The translations under genes and the position numbers were made by a program. The notes beneath the pieces were generated by a model. The model saw only the letters and a list, made by a program, of their open reading frames with translations. It was not told the origin of the DNA and made no database searches. Shown in pieces: positions 1-5,054 of a stretch of 5,054 nt of DNA (its first letter is position 1; each line of letters starts with the position of its first letter). The stretch is from an uncultured Lutibacter sp. GTDB lineage: Bacteria > Bacteroidota > Bacteroidia > Flavobacteriales > Flavobacteriaceae. The DNA lies in NCBI GenBank assembly GCA_913061425.1, contig CAJXUO010000129.1, positions 1 to 5,054 on the forward strand, written 5' to 3'.

Positions 1-1345
1 GGTATTGAATTACTTCATATTGAAGTGCACCAACAGTACCAATAACCTTACGACCATTCATTTCTAGTGTAAATAACTGCGCTACACCTTCATCCATCAA
101 TTGCAACAATCCTTTTTGCAATTGTTTAGATTTCATTGGATCAGCATTGTTTACATATCTAAAATGTTCTGGAGAGAAACTTGGAATTCCTTTGAAATTC
201 AATTCTTCACCTTCAGTTAATGTATCTCCAATTTTAAAATTACCAGTATCATGTAGTCCTACAATATCTCCAGGAAATGATTCATCTACAATTTCTTTCT
301 TTTCTGCAAAGAAAGCATTTGGACTCGAAAACTTCATTTTTTTTCCGTTTCTTACATGTAGATATGGAGCGTTTCTTTTAAATGTTCCAGAAACAATTTT
401 TATGAATGCCAATCGATCTCTATGTTTAGGATCCATATTAGCGTGAATTTTAAAAACAAATCCTGATAATGTTTCTTCTTTTGAATCAACTAAACGCTCT
501 TCAGCCATCTTTGGTTGAGGAGTAGGAGCAATTTCAGTAAAACAATCTAACAATTCTTTTACTCCAAAATTATTTAAAGCCGAACCAAAAAATACAGGCT
601 GCAAATCTCCTTGTAAGTATTCTTCTTTGTTAAACTTCGGATAAACCTCTGTTACCATCTCTAATTCTTCTCGTAGCGTATCTGCGGCTTTTTCGCCAAT
701 TATTTCGTCTAGTTGAGGAGTTTCTAAATCACTAAATTCAATTCCTTCAGAAATGGTCTGTTTATTATCGCCTGAAAAAAGATTTAATTTCTTCTCCCAA
801 ATATTGTAGATTCCTTTAAAGTCATAACCCATACCAATTGGGAAACTTAAAGGAGTCACTCTTAATCCTAATTTTTGCTCAACTTCGTCTAATAAATCAA
901 ATGCATCTTTTCCTTCTCTATCCAATTTATTAATAAAAACAATAATTGGAATTTTACGCATTCTACAAACTTCAACTAATTTTTCAGTTTGTGCTTCTAC
1001 ACCTTTTGCAACGTCAATTACAACAATAACACTATCTACAGCAGTTAAAGTTCTAAAAGTATCTTCTGCAAAATCTTTATGTCCAGGAGTATCAAGAATA
1101 TTTATTTTTTTGTCTTTATAGATAAACGCAAGGACAGAAGTTGCCACAGAAATTCCACGCTGACGCTCAATTTCCATAAAATCGGAAGTTGCTCCCTTTT
1201 TTATTTTATTGTTTTTTACTGCACCTGCTTCTTTTATTGCACCACCAAAAAGTAATAGTTTTTCAGTCAATGTAGTTTTACCAGCATCTGGATGCGAAAT
1301 AATACCAAAAGTTCTTCTGCGCTCTAATTCTTTTAAAAAACTCAT
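1..1345 (-). CDS. prfC: Peptide chain release factor 3 (RF3), C-terminus beyond window edge
   Basis: RF3 is the cytoplasmic translational GTPase that recycles RF1 and RF2 from the ribosome after peptide release. Reading leftward from ATG at 1345-1343, the frame is open for 448 codons to the window edge with no stop or frameshift. Visible GTPase motifs are the P-loop SHPDAGKTT (residues 17-25), the switch I segment ERQRGISV (60-67), DTPGH (85-89), NKLD (139-142) and the G5 element FFGSAL (252-257). The OB-like domain II begins at about residue 290. The start [23 protein letters not shown] and the [10 protein letters not shown]-loop are typical of RF3 rather than EF-G or TetM-type proteins. E. 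coli RF3 is about 529 residues, so roughly 80 C-terminal residues are missing. It is divergently transcribed from the lipoprotein pair on its right, and a TANNTTTG promoter motif lies about 17 bases upstream of the start. Confidence 0.95.
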   Translation of the reverse strand, partial: MSFLKELERRRTFGIISHPDAGKTTLTEKLLLFGGAIKEAGAVKNNKIKKGATSDFMEIERQRGISVATSVLAFIYKDKKINILDTPGHKDFAEDTFRTLTAVDSVIVVIDVAKGVEAQTEKLVEVCRMRKIPIIVFINKLDREGKDAFDLLDEVEQKLGLRVTPLSFPIGMGYDFKGIYNIWEKKLNLFSGDNKQTISEGIEFSDLETPQLDEIIGEKAADTLREELEMVTEVYPKFNKEEYLQGDLQPVFFGSALNNFGVKELLDCFTEIAPTPQPKMAEERLVDSKEETLSGFVFKIHANMDPKHRDRLAFIKIVSGTFKRNAPYLHVRNGKKMKFSSPNAFFAEKKEIVDESFPGDIVGLHDTGNFKIGDTLTEGEELNFKGIPSFSPEHFRYVNNADPMKSKQLQKGLLQLMDEGVAQLFTLEMNGRKVIGTVGALQYEVIQY

Positions 1346-1362
1346 CTACAAAATTTGAGGTG

Positions 1363-1370
1363 CAAATGTA
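1363..1370 (-). promoter_or_regulatory. Predicted prfC -7 promoter element
   Basis: On the minus strand this reads TACATTTG, an exact match to the Bacteroidota -7 consensus TANNTTTG, 17 bases before the prfC ATG. That leaves room for a short 5' leader. No TTG -33 box sits at the usual 17-23 base spacing; the nearest candidate is TTT with a 20-base spacer. The assignment rests on the -7 match and its position only. Confidence 0.5.
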
Positions 1371-1420
1371 CGATTTATTCTACTGTTTTTAAATTTCAGA
1401 CTGATAAAAGCGGAAGTATT

Positions 1421-1443
1421 TTAATTGCAAAATATGCAATTAA
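1421..1443. promoter_or_regulatory. Inverted repeat in divergent promoter region, possible operator
   Basis: TTAATTGCA and TGCAATTAA form perfect 9-bp arms around the 5-base centre AAATA. The repeat lies between the two divergent -7 motifs, 16 bases before the one facing right and about 50 bases upstream of the one facing left. A dyad of this size and position would suit a dimeric regulator of the rightward lipoprotein pair. The arms are AT-rich and no regulator gene is visible in the window, so binding is only inferred. Confidence 0.35.
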
Positions 1444-1458
1444 TTAATTTATACTCAT

Positions 1459-1466
1459 TAAATTTG
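1459..1466 (+). promoter_or_regulatory. Predicted -7 promoter element of the thioredoxin/CDCC-protein operon
   Basis: TAAATTTG matches the Bacteroidota -7 consensus TANNTTTG exactly and ends only four bases before the ATG at 1471. Transcription from it would start at or very near the start codon, giving a leaderless or almost leaderless message. No TTG lies at the normal -33 distance, and the motif is AT-rich, so a chance match cannot be excluded. Confidence 0.4.
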
Positions 1467-1470
1467 AATT

Positions 1471-1959
1471 ATGAAAAATGGAATGTTTTTATTAGTTCTT
1501 CTATTATTTTTTGCTTGTAAAAAAGCAGAAAAAGGGAACTCTCAGAAAAAAACAGAAACATTGGAGAGCATCTCTAATATTGTAGATTTAAATGGAGAAT
1601 CTGTAGAGATGTCTCTGTTTGTTGGAAAAAAGGTGTTGGTTAATTTTTGGGCAACTTGGTGTGCGCCTTGTAAAAAAGAAATGCCAGATTTATTAGAAGC
1701 ACAAAAAGAATTGGCAAAAGACAACTATATTTTTCTTTTGATTTCTGATGAGTCTCAAGAACAGATATCAGAATTCAAAAAGAAAACAAATTACGATTTT
1801 ATCTTTTTAAAATCTACAAAGTCAAATACCTCATTCGGTATTTATGCCTTGCCAACTACATTTATTTATAATGAAAGAGGTGTAAAAGCGGATGAAATTA
1901 TTGGGGCGGTTCAATGGAATTCAAAAAAAATGATAGACAAATTAAAAAATATCAAATGA
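1471..1959 (+). CDS. TlpA/ResA-like thioredoxin-fold lipoprotein
   Basis: This is a predicted envelope-anchored thiol-disulfide oxidoreductase of the TlpA/ResA/AhpC-TSA-like group, 162 residues long. Residues 1-16 form a lipoprotein signal: Lys2, a hydrophobic stretch, and FFAC with Cys16 as the lipidation site. The -3 Phe makes the lipobox imperfect. The thioredoxin fold covers about residues 35-160, with the redox motif WCAPC (Cys64 and Cys67) and the cis-proline in ALPTT (Pro128). WCxPC with an adjacent Lys-Lys-Glu-Met-Pro is typical of TlpA/ResA reductants, which in other bacteria reduce apocytochrome or metal-site cysteines. ATG 1471 is chosen because the next Met (residue 5) would remove the basic N-terminus. 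Its TGA stop overlaps the next gene's ATG (ATGA), so the two products are probably made together; the Cys-rich protein next door is an obvious candidate substrate (inference). Confidence 0.85.
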   Translation: MKNGMFLLVLLLFFACKKAEKGNSQKKTETLESISNIVDLNGESVEMSLFVGKKVLVNFWATWCAPCKKEMPDLLEAQKELAKDNYIFLLISDESQEQISEFKKKTNYDFIFLKSTKSNTSFGIYALPTTFIYNERGVKADEIIGAVQWNSKKMIDKLKNIK

Positions 1960-3152
1960 AGAAATTAAGTATGTTGATTTTAGGAGTAGTTGTACTTGCA
2001 AGTTGCTCAAAAAAAGAGTTGGTAATTACTGAGATTCCTTTTGATTATGGAATTAATAATGCAGAGCCAAACCTAGTAGCGCAAGACGGAAAGTTATCAC
2101 TTTCTTGGGTAAGTTCTATTAGAGGAAAAGAGGCGACCTTGTTGTATAGTCAGTTAGAAAATGATTCTTGGAAAAAACCAACAACAATAACATCTGGTGA
2201 AGATTGGTTTGTAAATTGGGCTGATTTCCCGGCAAATGCTACAAATGGAGATGTATTATTAACGAGTCATTTACGAAAATCTGTAATGGGAACTTATACC
2301 TATGATGTAGTTTTGAATCTTCGAAAACTGAATGGAGAAATTATCAAAGAGAATTTTTTATTGAATACTGACGGAATGAAAGCAGAACATGGTTTTGTAA
2401 GTGTGATTCCCAATGAAAACAACGGCTTTTTAATTACTTGGTTGGACGGTAGAAATACAGTGAAGGAAATGAAAGAAAGTCATCATAAAGCAATGACAAT
2501 TAGAACAGCAGAAGTTTCTAAAGATGGGATTGTTTCTAACGAAACTGAATTGGATAGTAGTACTTGTGATTGCTGTCAGACTTCTATTACTATGACACAG
2601 AATGGGCCAATGATTGTTTATAGAGACAGGAGTAATAAAGAAATTAGAGATATTTATTTCTCTCAAAAACTTAATAACGAATGGACACATCCAGTTGTTG
2701 TTTATAATGATAATTGGGAAATAAATGGTTGCCCTGTAAATGGGCCAAAAGTCGTTTCAAATAGAATAAATACTACAACAGCTTGGTTCACAGCCGCAGA
2801 GGGAAATCCTAAAGTGAAAGTTTCTTTTTTGTCAGGTTCAACTTTTATAGAGCCTATCGTTTTAAATGATGCAGATGCTATTGGAAGAGTAGATGTTGCT
2901 TTTGTAAATGATAATGAGGTTTTGGTAAGTTATATGGAAACTGATGATATGGGTACTTATTTACGATGTAAAAAAGTTGCTAAAAACGGGATGGTTTCTA
3001 AAGGAATTACGGTTTCAGAAATTAATTCAGGAAGAAGTACAGGCGTACCACAATTAGAAATTTTGGATGGTTTTGCATATATGGTTTGGACGGTTTCTAT
3101 AAATGGTAAGAATCAACTTAAATCTGTAAAAATTGATTTAGACACCATTTAA
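1956..3152 (+). CDS. BNR-like beta-propeller lipoprotein with CDCC motif, function unknown
   Basis: This is a 398-residue predicted lipoprotein. Its signal is residues 1-17, with lipobox LASC and lipidated Cys17. An upstream in-frame ATG at 1914 exists, but starting there would put 14 extra hydrophilic residues before the signal, so ATG 1956 is preferred; it overlaps the previous stop as ATGA. The body resembles BNR/sialidase-type beta-propellers, with degenerate blade motifs at 64-75 (YSQLENDSWKKP), 234-246 (YFSQKLNNEWTHP) and 289-300 (VSFLSGSTFIEP). Other notable segments are WLDGR (162-166), TCDCCQT (203-209), VYRDRSNKEIRDI (221-233), NGCPVNGP (257-264) and GRVDV (310-314). Apart from Cys17, the cysteines are 204, 206, 207, 259 and 338. 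Relatives are often labelled exo-alpha-sialidase, but I see no canonical Asp-boxes or arginine triad, so that activity is not supported. The clustered cysteines and coupled thioredoxin suggest a disulfide or metal site (inference). The residues after Cys17 lack the acidic surface-export signal known in some Bacteroidota, so it may face the periplasm. Confidence 0.75.
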   Translation: MKKLSMLILGVVVLASCSKKELVITEIPFDYGINNAEPNLVAQDGKLSLSWVSSIRGKEATLLYSQLENDSWKKPTTITSGEDWFVNWADFPANATNGDVLLTSHLRKSVMGTYTYDVVLNLRKLNGEIIKENFLLNTDGMKAEHGFVSVIPNENNGFLITWLDGRNTVKEMKESHHKAMTIRTAEVSKDGIVSNETELDSSTCDCCQTSITMTQNGPMIVYRDRSNKEIRDIYFSQKLNNEWTHPVVVYNDNWEINGCPVNGPKVVSNRINTTTAWFTAAEGNPKVKVSFLSGSTFIEPIVLNDADAIGRVDVAFVNDNEVLVSYMETDDMGTYLRCKKVAKNGMVSKGITVSEINSGRSTGVPQLEILDGFAYMVWTVSINGKNQLKSVKIDLDTI

Positions 3153-3236
3153 TTAGATTAGTTTTTTAGGTGCAAACTCTGGCTTTATTAAATAATTTCA
3201 TATTTATTACGCTGTTTTAGGAGATGTAAAAAAACT

Positions 3237-3282
3237 CTCGACTGTGCTGAGGTGACATTTGTGATAAGCGTGTCTAGTCGAG
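3237..3282. repeat. Degenerate flavobacterial-type intergenic inverted repeat
   Basis: CTCGACT (3237-3243) and AGTCGAG (3276-3282) are perfect 7-bp inverted arms 32 bases apart. They are distinctly GC-richer than the surrounding AT-rich spacer. The left half continues as TGTGCTGAGGTGACA. From memory, this resembles the abundant intergenic elements of flavobacterial genomes of the form CTCGACTGCGCTCGAGNTGACA, which occur as inverted pairs. Here the inner part is decayed, so only the outer arms still pair. The role is unknown; it could leave a weak hairpin at the end of the upstream transcript. Confidence 0.4.
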
Positions 3283-3368
3283 CCTAATTTGACATTATTA
3301 TAAATTTATAATCGGCTGTAAAAAACTACATTATCAACCAGTAATAATAACAATTGTAATGCTTTTTC

Positions 3369-3376
3369 TATATTTG
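3369..3376 (+). promoter_or_regulatory. Predicted -7 promoter element of the idi operon
   Basis: TATATTTG matches TANNTTTG exactly and ends 16 bases before the idi ATG at 3393, a normal position. The only upstream TTG (3354-3356) is 12 bases away, shorter than the 17-23 bases usual for flavobacterial -33 boxes. The next genes follow with gaps of 2, 8 and 0 bases, so this is probably the promoter of at least four genes. Confidence 0.5.
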
Positions 3377-3392
3377 TAACTTATAAAAAGGA

Positions 3393-3911
3393 ATGACAGA
3401 AGAGCAAGTAATATTAGTTGATACAAATGACAACCAAATTGGGTTGATGCCAAAAATGGAAGCTCATAAGAAAGCTGTTTTACATCGTGCTTTTTCAGTT
3501 TTTATTTTTAATGACAATGGTGAATTGATGTTACAGCAAAGAGCATCAGAAAAGTATCATTCTCCTTTAGAGTGGACCAATACTTGCTGTAGTCACCAAA
3601 GAGATGGAGAAGCTAGTTTAGAGGCTGGTAAACGTAGGTTACAAGAAGAAATGGGCTTTGAATGCGAATTAGAAGAGGTCTTTACATTTATTTATAAAGC
3701 ACCCTTTGAAAACGGATTAACAGAGCATGAGTTAGATCATGTGATGATTGGAAAATATAATGGAACTGCAACTATAAACAAAGAGGAAGTTGAAACTTAT
3801 AAATGGATGCCTTTAGAAGAAATAAAAGTTGATATGGAATTACAGCCCAAAATTTACACAGTTTGGTTTCGAATCATTTTTGATAAATATTATAATTTTA
3901 TAAAAGAATAG
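3393..3911 (+). CDS. idi: Isopentenyl-diphosphate delta-isomerase, type 1
   Basis: This cytoplasmic metal-dependent enzyme interconverts isopentenyl and dimethylallyl diphosphate, balancing the precursors for quinones, carotenoids and undecaprenyl phosphate. The 172-residue Nudix-fold protein aligns with the E. coli type 1 enzyme by its key residues: metal-binding His25 and His31, TNTCCSH with catalytic Cys66 and His68, the Nudix-like helix RRLQEEMGFE (81-90), and Glu111 and Glu113 in TEHE, matching E. coli Glu114 and catalytic Glu116. The residue after the CCSH His is Gln69, where E. coli has Pro. Length is close to that of the family (E. coli about 182). The start is the first ATG after the promoter motif; an AAGGA lies directly against it, too close to be a normal Shine-Dalgarno site. 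It leads a compact operon, with only two bases before the next gene. Confidence 0.93.
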   Translation: MTEEQVILVDTNDNQIGLMPKMEAHKKAVLHRAFSVFIFNDNGELMLQQRASEKYHSPLEWTNTCCSHQRDGEASLEAGKRRLQEEMGFECELEEVFTFIYKAPFENGLTEHELDHVMIGKYNGTATINKEEVETYKWMPLEEIKVDMELQPKIYTVWFRIIFDKYYNFIKE

Positions 3912-3913
3912 CA

Positions 3914-4327
3914 ATGCCAAAAGTAACTGTACATAGAAAAGCACATTTTAACGCAGCACATCGTTTATATAATGGTGAGTGGAGCGATGCTCGAAATGCT
4001 ACCGTTTTTGGAAAATGTGCGAATCCGCATTATCACGGACACAATTATGAATTAATTGTTTCTGTAAAAGGAGATATAAATCCATTAACTGGGTTTGTAA
4101 TGGATATGAAAATTTTAAAAGATTTAATTGAGGTTGAAATAGAAGAGAAATTAGATCATAAAAATTTGAATGAAGAAATAGAAGAGTTTAAAACTTTAAA
4201 TCCTACTGCCGAGAATATAGCAGTAATGATTTGGAATATATTAAGAAACAAAATTGAAAGTAAATTAGAACTTTCAATCACACTTTATGAAACGCCACGA
4301 AACTTTGTGGTATATTCAGGTGAATAG
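3914..4327 (+). CDS. 6-pyruvoyl-tetrahydropterin synthase / QueD family enzyme, PTPS-II-like signature
   Basis: This 137-residue protein belongs to the COG0720 family, which acts on 7,8-dihydroneopterin triphosphate made by GTP cyclohydrolase I. Zinc ligands are His16 (AAHRL), His41 and His43 (HGH). The catalytic Cys35 lies in FGKCANPHYHGHNY, the Asp81-His82 pair in LDHKNLN, and substrate-binding Glu126 in YETPRNFVVYSGE. Cys-x5-HGH spacing and the YET...VVYxGE end resemble animal-type PTPS (PTPS-II), which makes 6-pyruvoyl-tetrahydropterin on the way to tetrahydrobiopterin. QueD, the queuosine enzyme 6-carboxytetrahydropterin synthase, normally has Cys-x3-HGH. Automatic annotation would probably call this queD. 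The family is certain, but the product is not, because members can be bifunctional and no other queuosine or biopterin gene is in the window. It follows idi by two bases. Confidence 0.88.
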   Translation: MPKVTVHRKAHFNAAHRLYNGEWSDARNATVFGKCANPHYHGHNYELIVSVKGDINPLTGFVMDMKILKDLIEVEIEEKLDHKNLNEEIEEFKTLNPTAENIAVMIWNILRNKIESKLELSITLYETPRNFVVYSGE

Positions 4328-4335
4328 AGAGGAAT

Positions 4336-4791
4336 ATGATAAAGGTAGGAGATAAAGCGCCACTATTTAGTTTGAAAGATCAGGATAATAATGATTTTTC
4401 AATAGAACAGATTATTGGTAAAAAGCCATTAGTAATTTTCTTTTACCCAAAAGATTTTACTCCAGGATGTGTACGAGAAGTTTGTGCTTTTAGAGATCAA
4501 TATCAAGATTTTCAAGACAAAGGTGTAGACGTTATTGGAATCAGTTCTGATGGACATAAATCACACGAGAAATTTGCTAAAAAATATAATTTACCTTTCA
4601 CATTATTATCGGATTATAAAGGTGAAATAAGAAAGAAATTTGGTGTTCCGAGTAGTGTTTTCGGATTTCTTCCAGGAAGAATGACCTTTGTTATTGATGT
4701 GTCTGGAATTGTAAAAATGAGATTTAATAGTCAATTTGGTGCAGAAAAACATATTGAAGAATCTCTTAAAATTTTAAATAAAGGTTTGTAA
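4336..4791 (+). CDS. bcp: Thioredoxin-dependent peroxiredoxin, Bcp/PrxQ subfamily
   Basis: This cytoplasmic thiol peroxidase reduces hydrogen peroxide and organic hydroperoxides with electrons from thioredoxin. At 151 residues it is the usual size (E. coli Bcp 156). The active site FFYPKDFTPGC shows the PxxxTxxC motif: Pro38, Thr42 and peroxidatic Cys45. A second cysteine five residues later (Cys50 in CVREVC) is the resolving cysteine of the PrxQ type. Arg115 in GRMTFVID supplies the conserved active-site arginine. There is no signal peptide. The ATG follows the previous stop by eight bases that include AGAGGA (4328-4333), the nearest thing to a Shine-Dalgarno in this operon, though only two bases from the start. 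Its TAA stop directly abuts the manA ATG. Confidence 0.93.
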   Translation: MIKVGDKAPLFSLKDQDNNDFSIEQIIGKKPLVIFFYPKDFTPGCVREVCAFRDQYQDFQDKGVDVIGISSDGHKSHEKFAKKYNLPFTLLSDYKGEIRKKFGVPSSVFGFLPGRMTFVIDVSGIVKMRFNSQFGAEKHIEESLKILNKGL

Positions 4792-5013
4792 ATGAGTTTA
4801 GATTATCCAATTAAATTTAGCCCAATATTAAAAGAAAAAATTTGGGGAGGAGATAAACTAATGCGTTTACTTCACAAAATATCTGACAAGAATAATATTG
4901 GAGAGAGTTGGGAGATATCTGATATTGAAGGAGATACTTCAATTGTTTCAAACGGAAAATTTAAAGGAAAAAGCCTTAAAGAGCTGGTTTCTGAATTCAA
5001 AGGTGATTTGGTT
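4792..5013 (+). CDS. manA: Mannose-6-phosphate isomerase, class I, N-terminal fragment cut by adapter
   Basis: ManA interconverts fructose 6-phosphate and mannose 6-phosphate in the cytoplasm, using zinc, and feeds mannose into glycolysis or GDP-mannose synthesis. Only 74 genuine residues are present. They match the start of short class I enzymes: FSPILKEKIWGGDKL (9-23), NIGESWEISD (35-44) and the KSLKEL segment (60-65). The zinc-binding residues lie further on and are not in the window, so catalytic competence cannot be judged. Full-length proteins of this kind are usually over 300 residues. The frame appears to end at TGA 5032-5034, but that codon and the six before it (L-S-L-I-H-I) are sequencing adapter; the real gene must continue past 5013. 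Its ATG abuts the stop of bcp, consistent with one transcript. Confidence 0.87.
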
Positions 5014-5054
5014 CTGTCTCTTATACACATCTGACGCTGCCGACGAATAGAGAG
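5014..5054. other. Nextera transposase adapter plus i5 index (sequencing artefact)
   Basis: Bases 5014-5032 are CTGTCTCTTATACACATCT, the 19-bp Tn5 mosaic end. Bases 5033-5046 are GACGCTGCCGACGA, which completes the reverse complement of the Illumina Nextera read-1 adapter. The last eight, ATAGAGAG, are the reverse complement of i5 index CTCTCTAT, listed as N/S502 in Nextera index sets. The match is continuous from mosaic end to index, so this is untrimmed read-through and not a natural Tn5 end. It should be removed before annotation. Confidence 0.98.

Larger units (their letters stand above)
3153..3392. other. 240-bp intergenic region without a gene
   Basis: No coding frame of credible length or composition is present on either strand. 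The stretch holds a degenerate inverted repeat (3237-3282), two similar A-tracts (TGTAAAAAAACT at 3225-3236 and TGTAAAAAACT at 3317-3327), an AT-only 16-bp palindrome (3297-3312) and a promoter motif near the right end. There is no clear GC-rich hairpin plus T-run terminator after the upstream gene; a T6 run at about 3162-3167 has only a weak 4-bp stem around it. Confidence 0.6.

Noticed and set aside
147..446. Open frame of 99 codons on the plus strand
   Set aside because: It lies wholly inside prfC on the opposite strand, has no recognisable domain and no start context, and prfC is well conserved through this stretch.
1542..1724. 60-codon minus-strand open frame inside the thioredoxin gene
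   Set aside because: It is antisense to the WCAPC-coding region, which is clearly real; its composition is simply the complement of that sequence.
2430..2690. 86-codon minus-strand open frame inside the propeller gene
   Set aside because: It is antisense to conserved motifs including CDCC, with no domain or promoter of its own.
1956..3152. Functional exo-alpha-sialidase
   Set aside because: BNR-like blades are visible, but canonical Asp-boxes and the catalytic arginine triad are not, and the conserved cysteine motifs are not a sialidase hallmark.
3142..3172. Rho-independent terminator after the propeller gene (CACC...GGTG around a T6 run)
   Set aside because: The stem is only four pairs, the loop is long, and the T-run lies inside the loop instead of after the stem.
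3297..3312. Perfect 16-bp palindrome ATTATAAATTTATAAT as a regulator site
   Set aside because: It is made only of A and T in a very AT-rich spacer, where such palindromes arise by chance; nothing else marks it as a site.
5014..5032. Natural Tn5/IS50 end or transposon boundary
   Set aside because: The mosaic end continues directly into the Nextera adapter and index, which are synthetic; no transposase or IS sequence is present.

Overview
This is a strongly AT-rich chromosomal fragment that looks like Bacteroidota, most likely a member of the Flavobacteriaceae. The evidence is the protein sequences, three copies of the Bacteroidota -7 promoter motif TANNTTTG, few convincing Shine-Dalgarno sites, two lipoproteins with short Lys-rich N-termini, and a degraded intergenic repeat of a kind I associate with flavobacteria. 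The species cannot be named from the window.

Layout. On the minus strand, 1-1345 holds the first 448 codons of peptide chain release factor 3 (prfC); its C-terminus lies beyond the left edge. A 125-bp divergent region (1346-1470) carries a -7 motif facing each way and a perfect 9-bp-arm inverted repeat. Rightward from it comes a translationally coupled pair: a TlpA-like thioredoxin lipoprotein (1471-1959), then a 398-residue lipoprotein with degenerate BNR-like (sialidase-type) motifs and a CDCC cysteine cluster (1956-3152). A 240-bp gap (3153-3392) has no gene but holds a degenerate repeat and a promoter motif. After it comes a tightly packed rightward operon: isopentenyl-diphosphate isomerase (idi, 3393-3911), a 6-pyruvoyl-tetrahydropterin-synthase-family enzyme (3914-4327), a Bcp/PrxQ peroxiredoxin (4336-4791) and the start of class I mannose-6-phosphate isomerase (manA, from 4792).

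The last 41 bases (5014-5054) are not genomic. They are the Nextera/Tn5 mosaic end (5014-5032), the rest of the read-1 transposase adapter (5033-5046), and eight bases matching the reverse complement of the i5 index CTCTCTAT (5047-5054). The in-frame stop that seems to end manA at 5034 is made by adapter, so the last six residues of that apparent 80-residue protein are artefactual. Real sequence ends at about 5013.

How the genes fit together. The operon mixes isoprenoid precursor balance, pterin chemistry, peroxide removal and hexose-phosphate metabolism, with no single pathway in common. The most interesting biology is the coupled thioredoxin/CDCC-protein pair, which suggests an envelope redox or metal-handling module of unknown function. 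No CRISPR array, RNA gene, insertion sequence or phage gene was seen.
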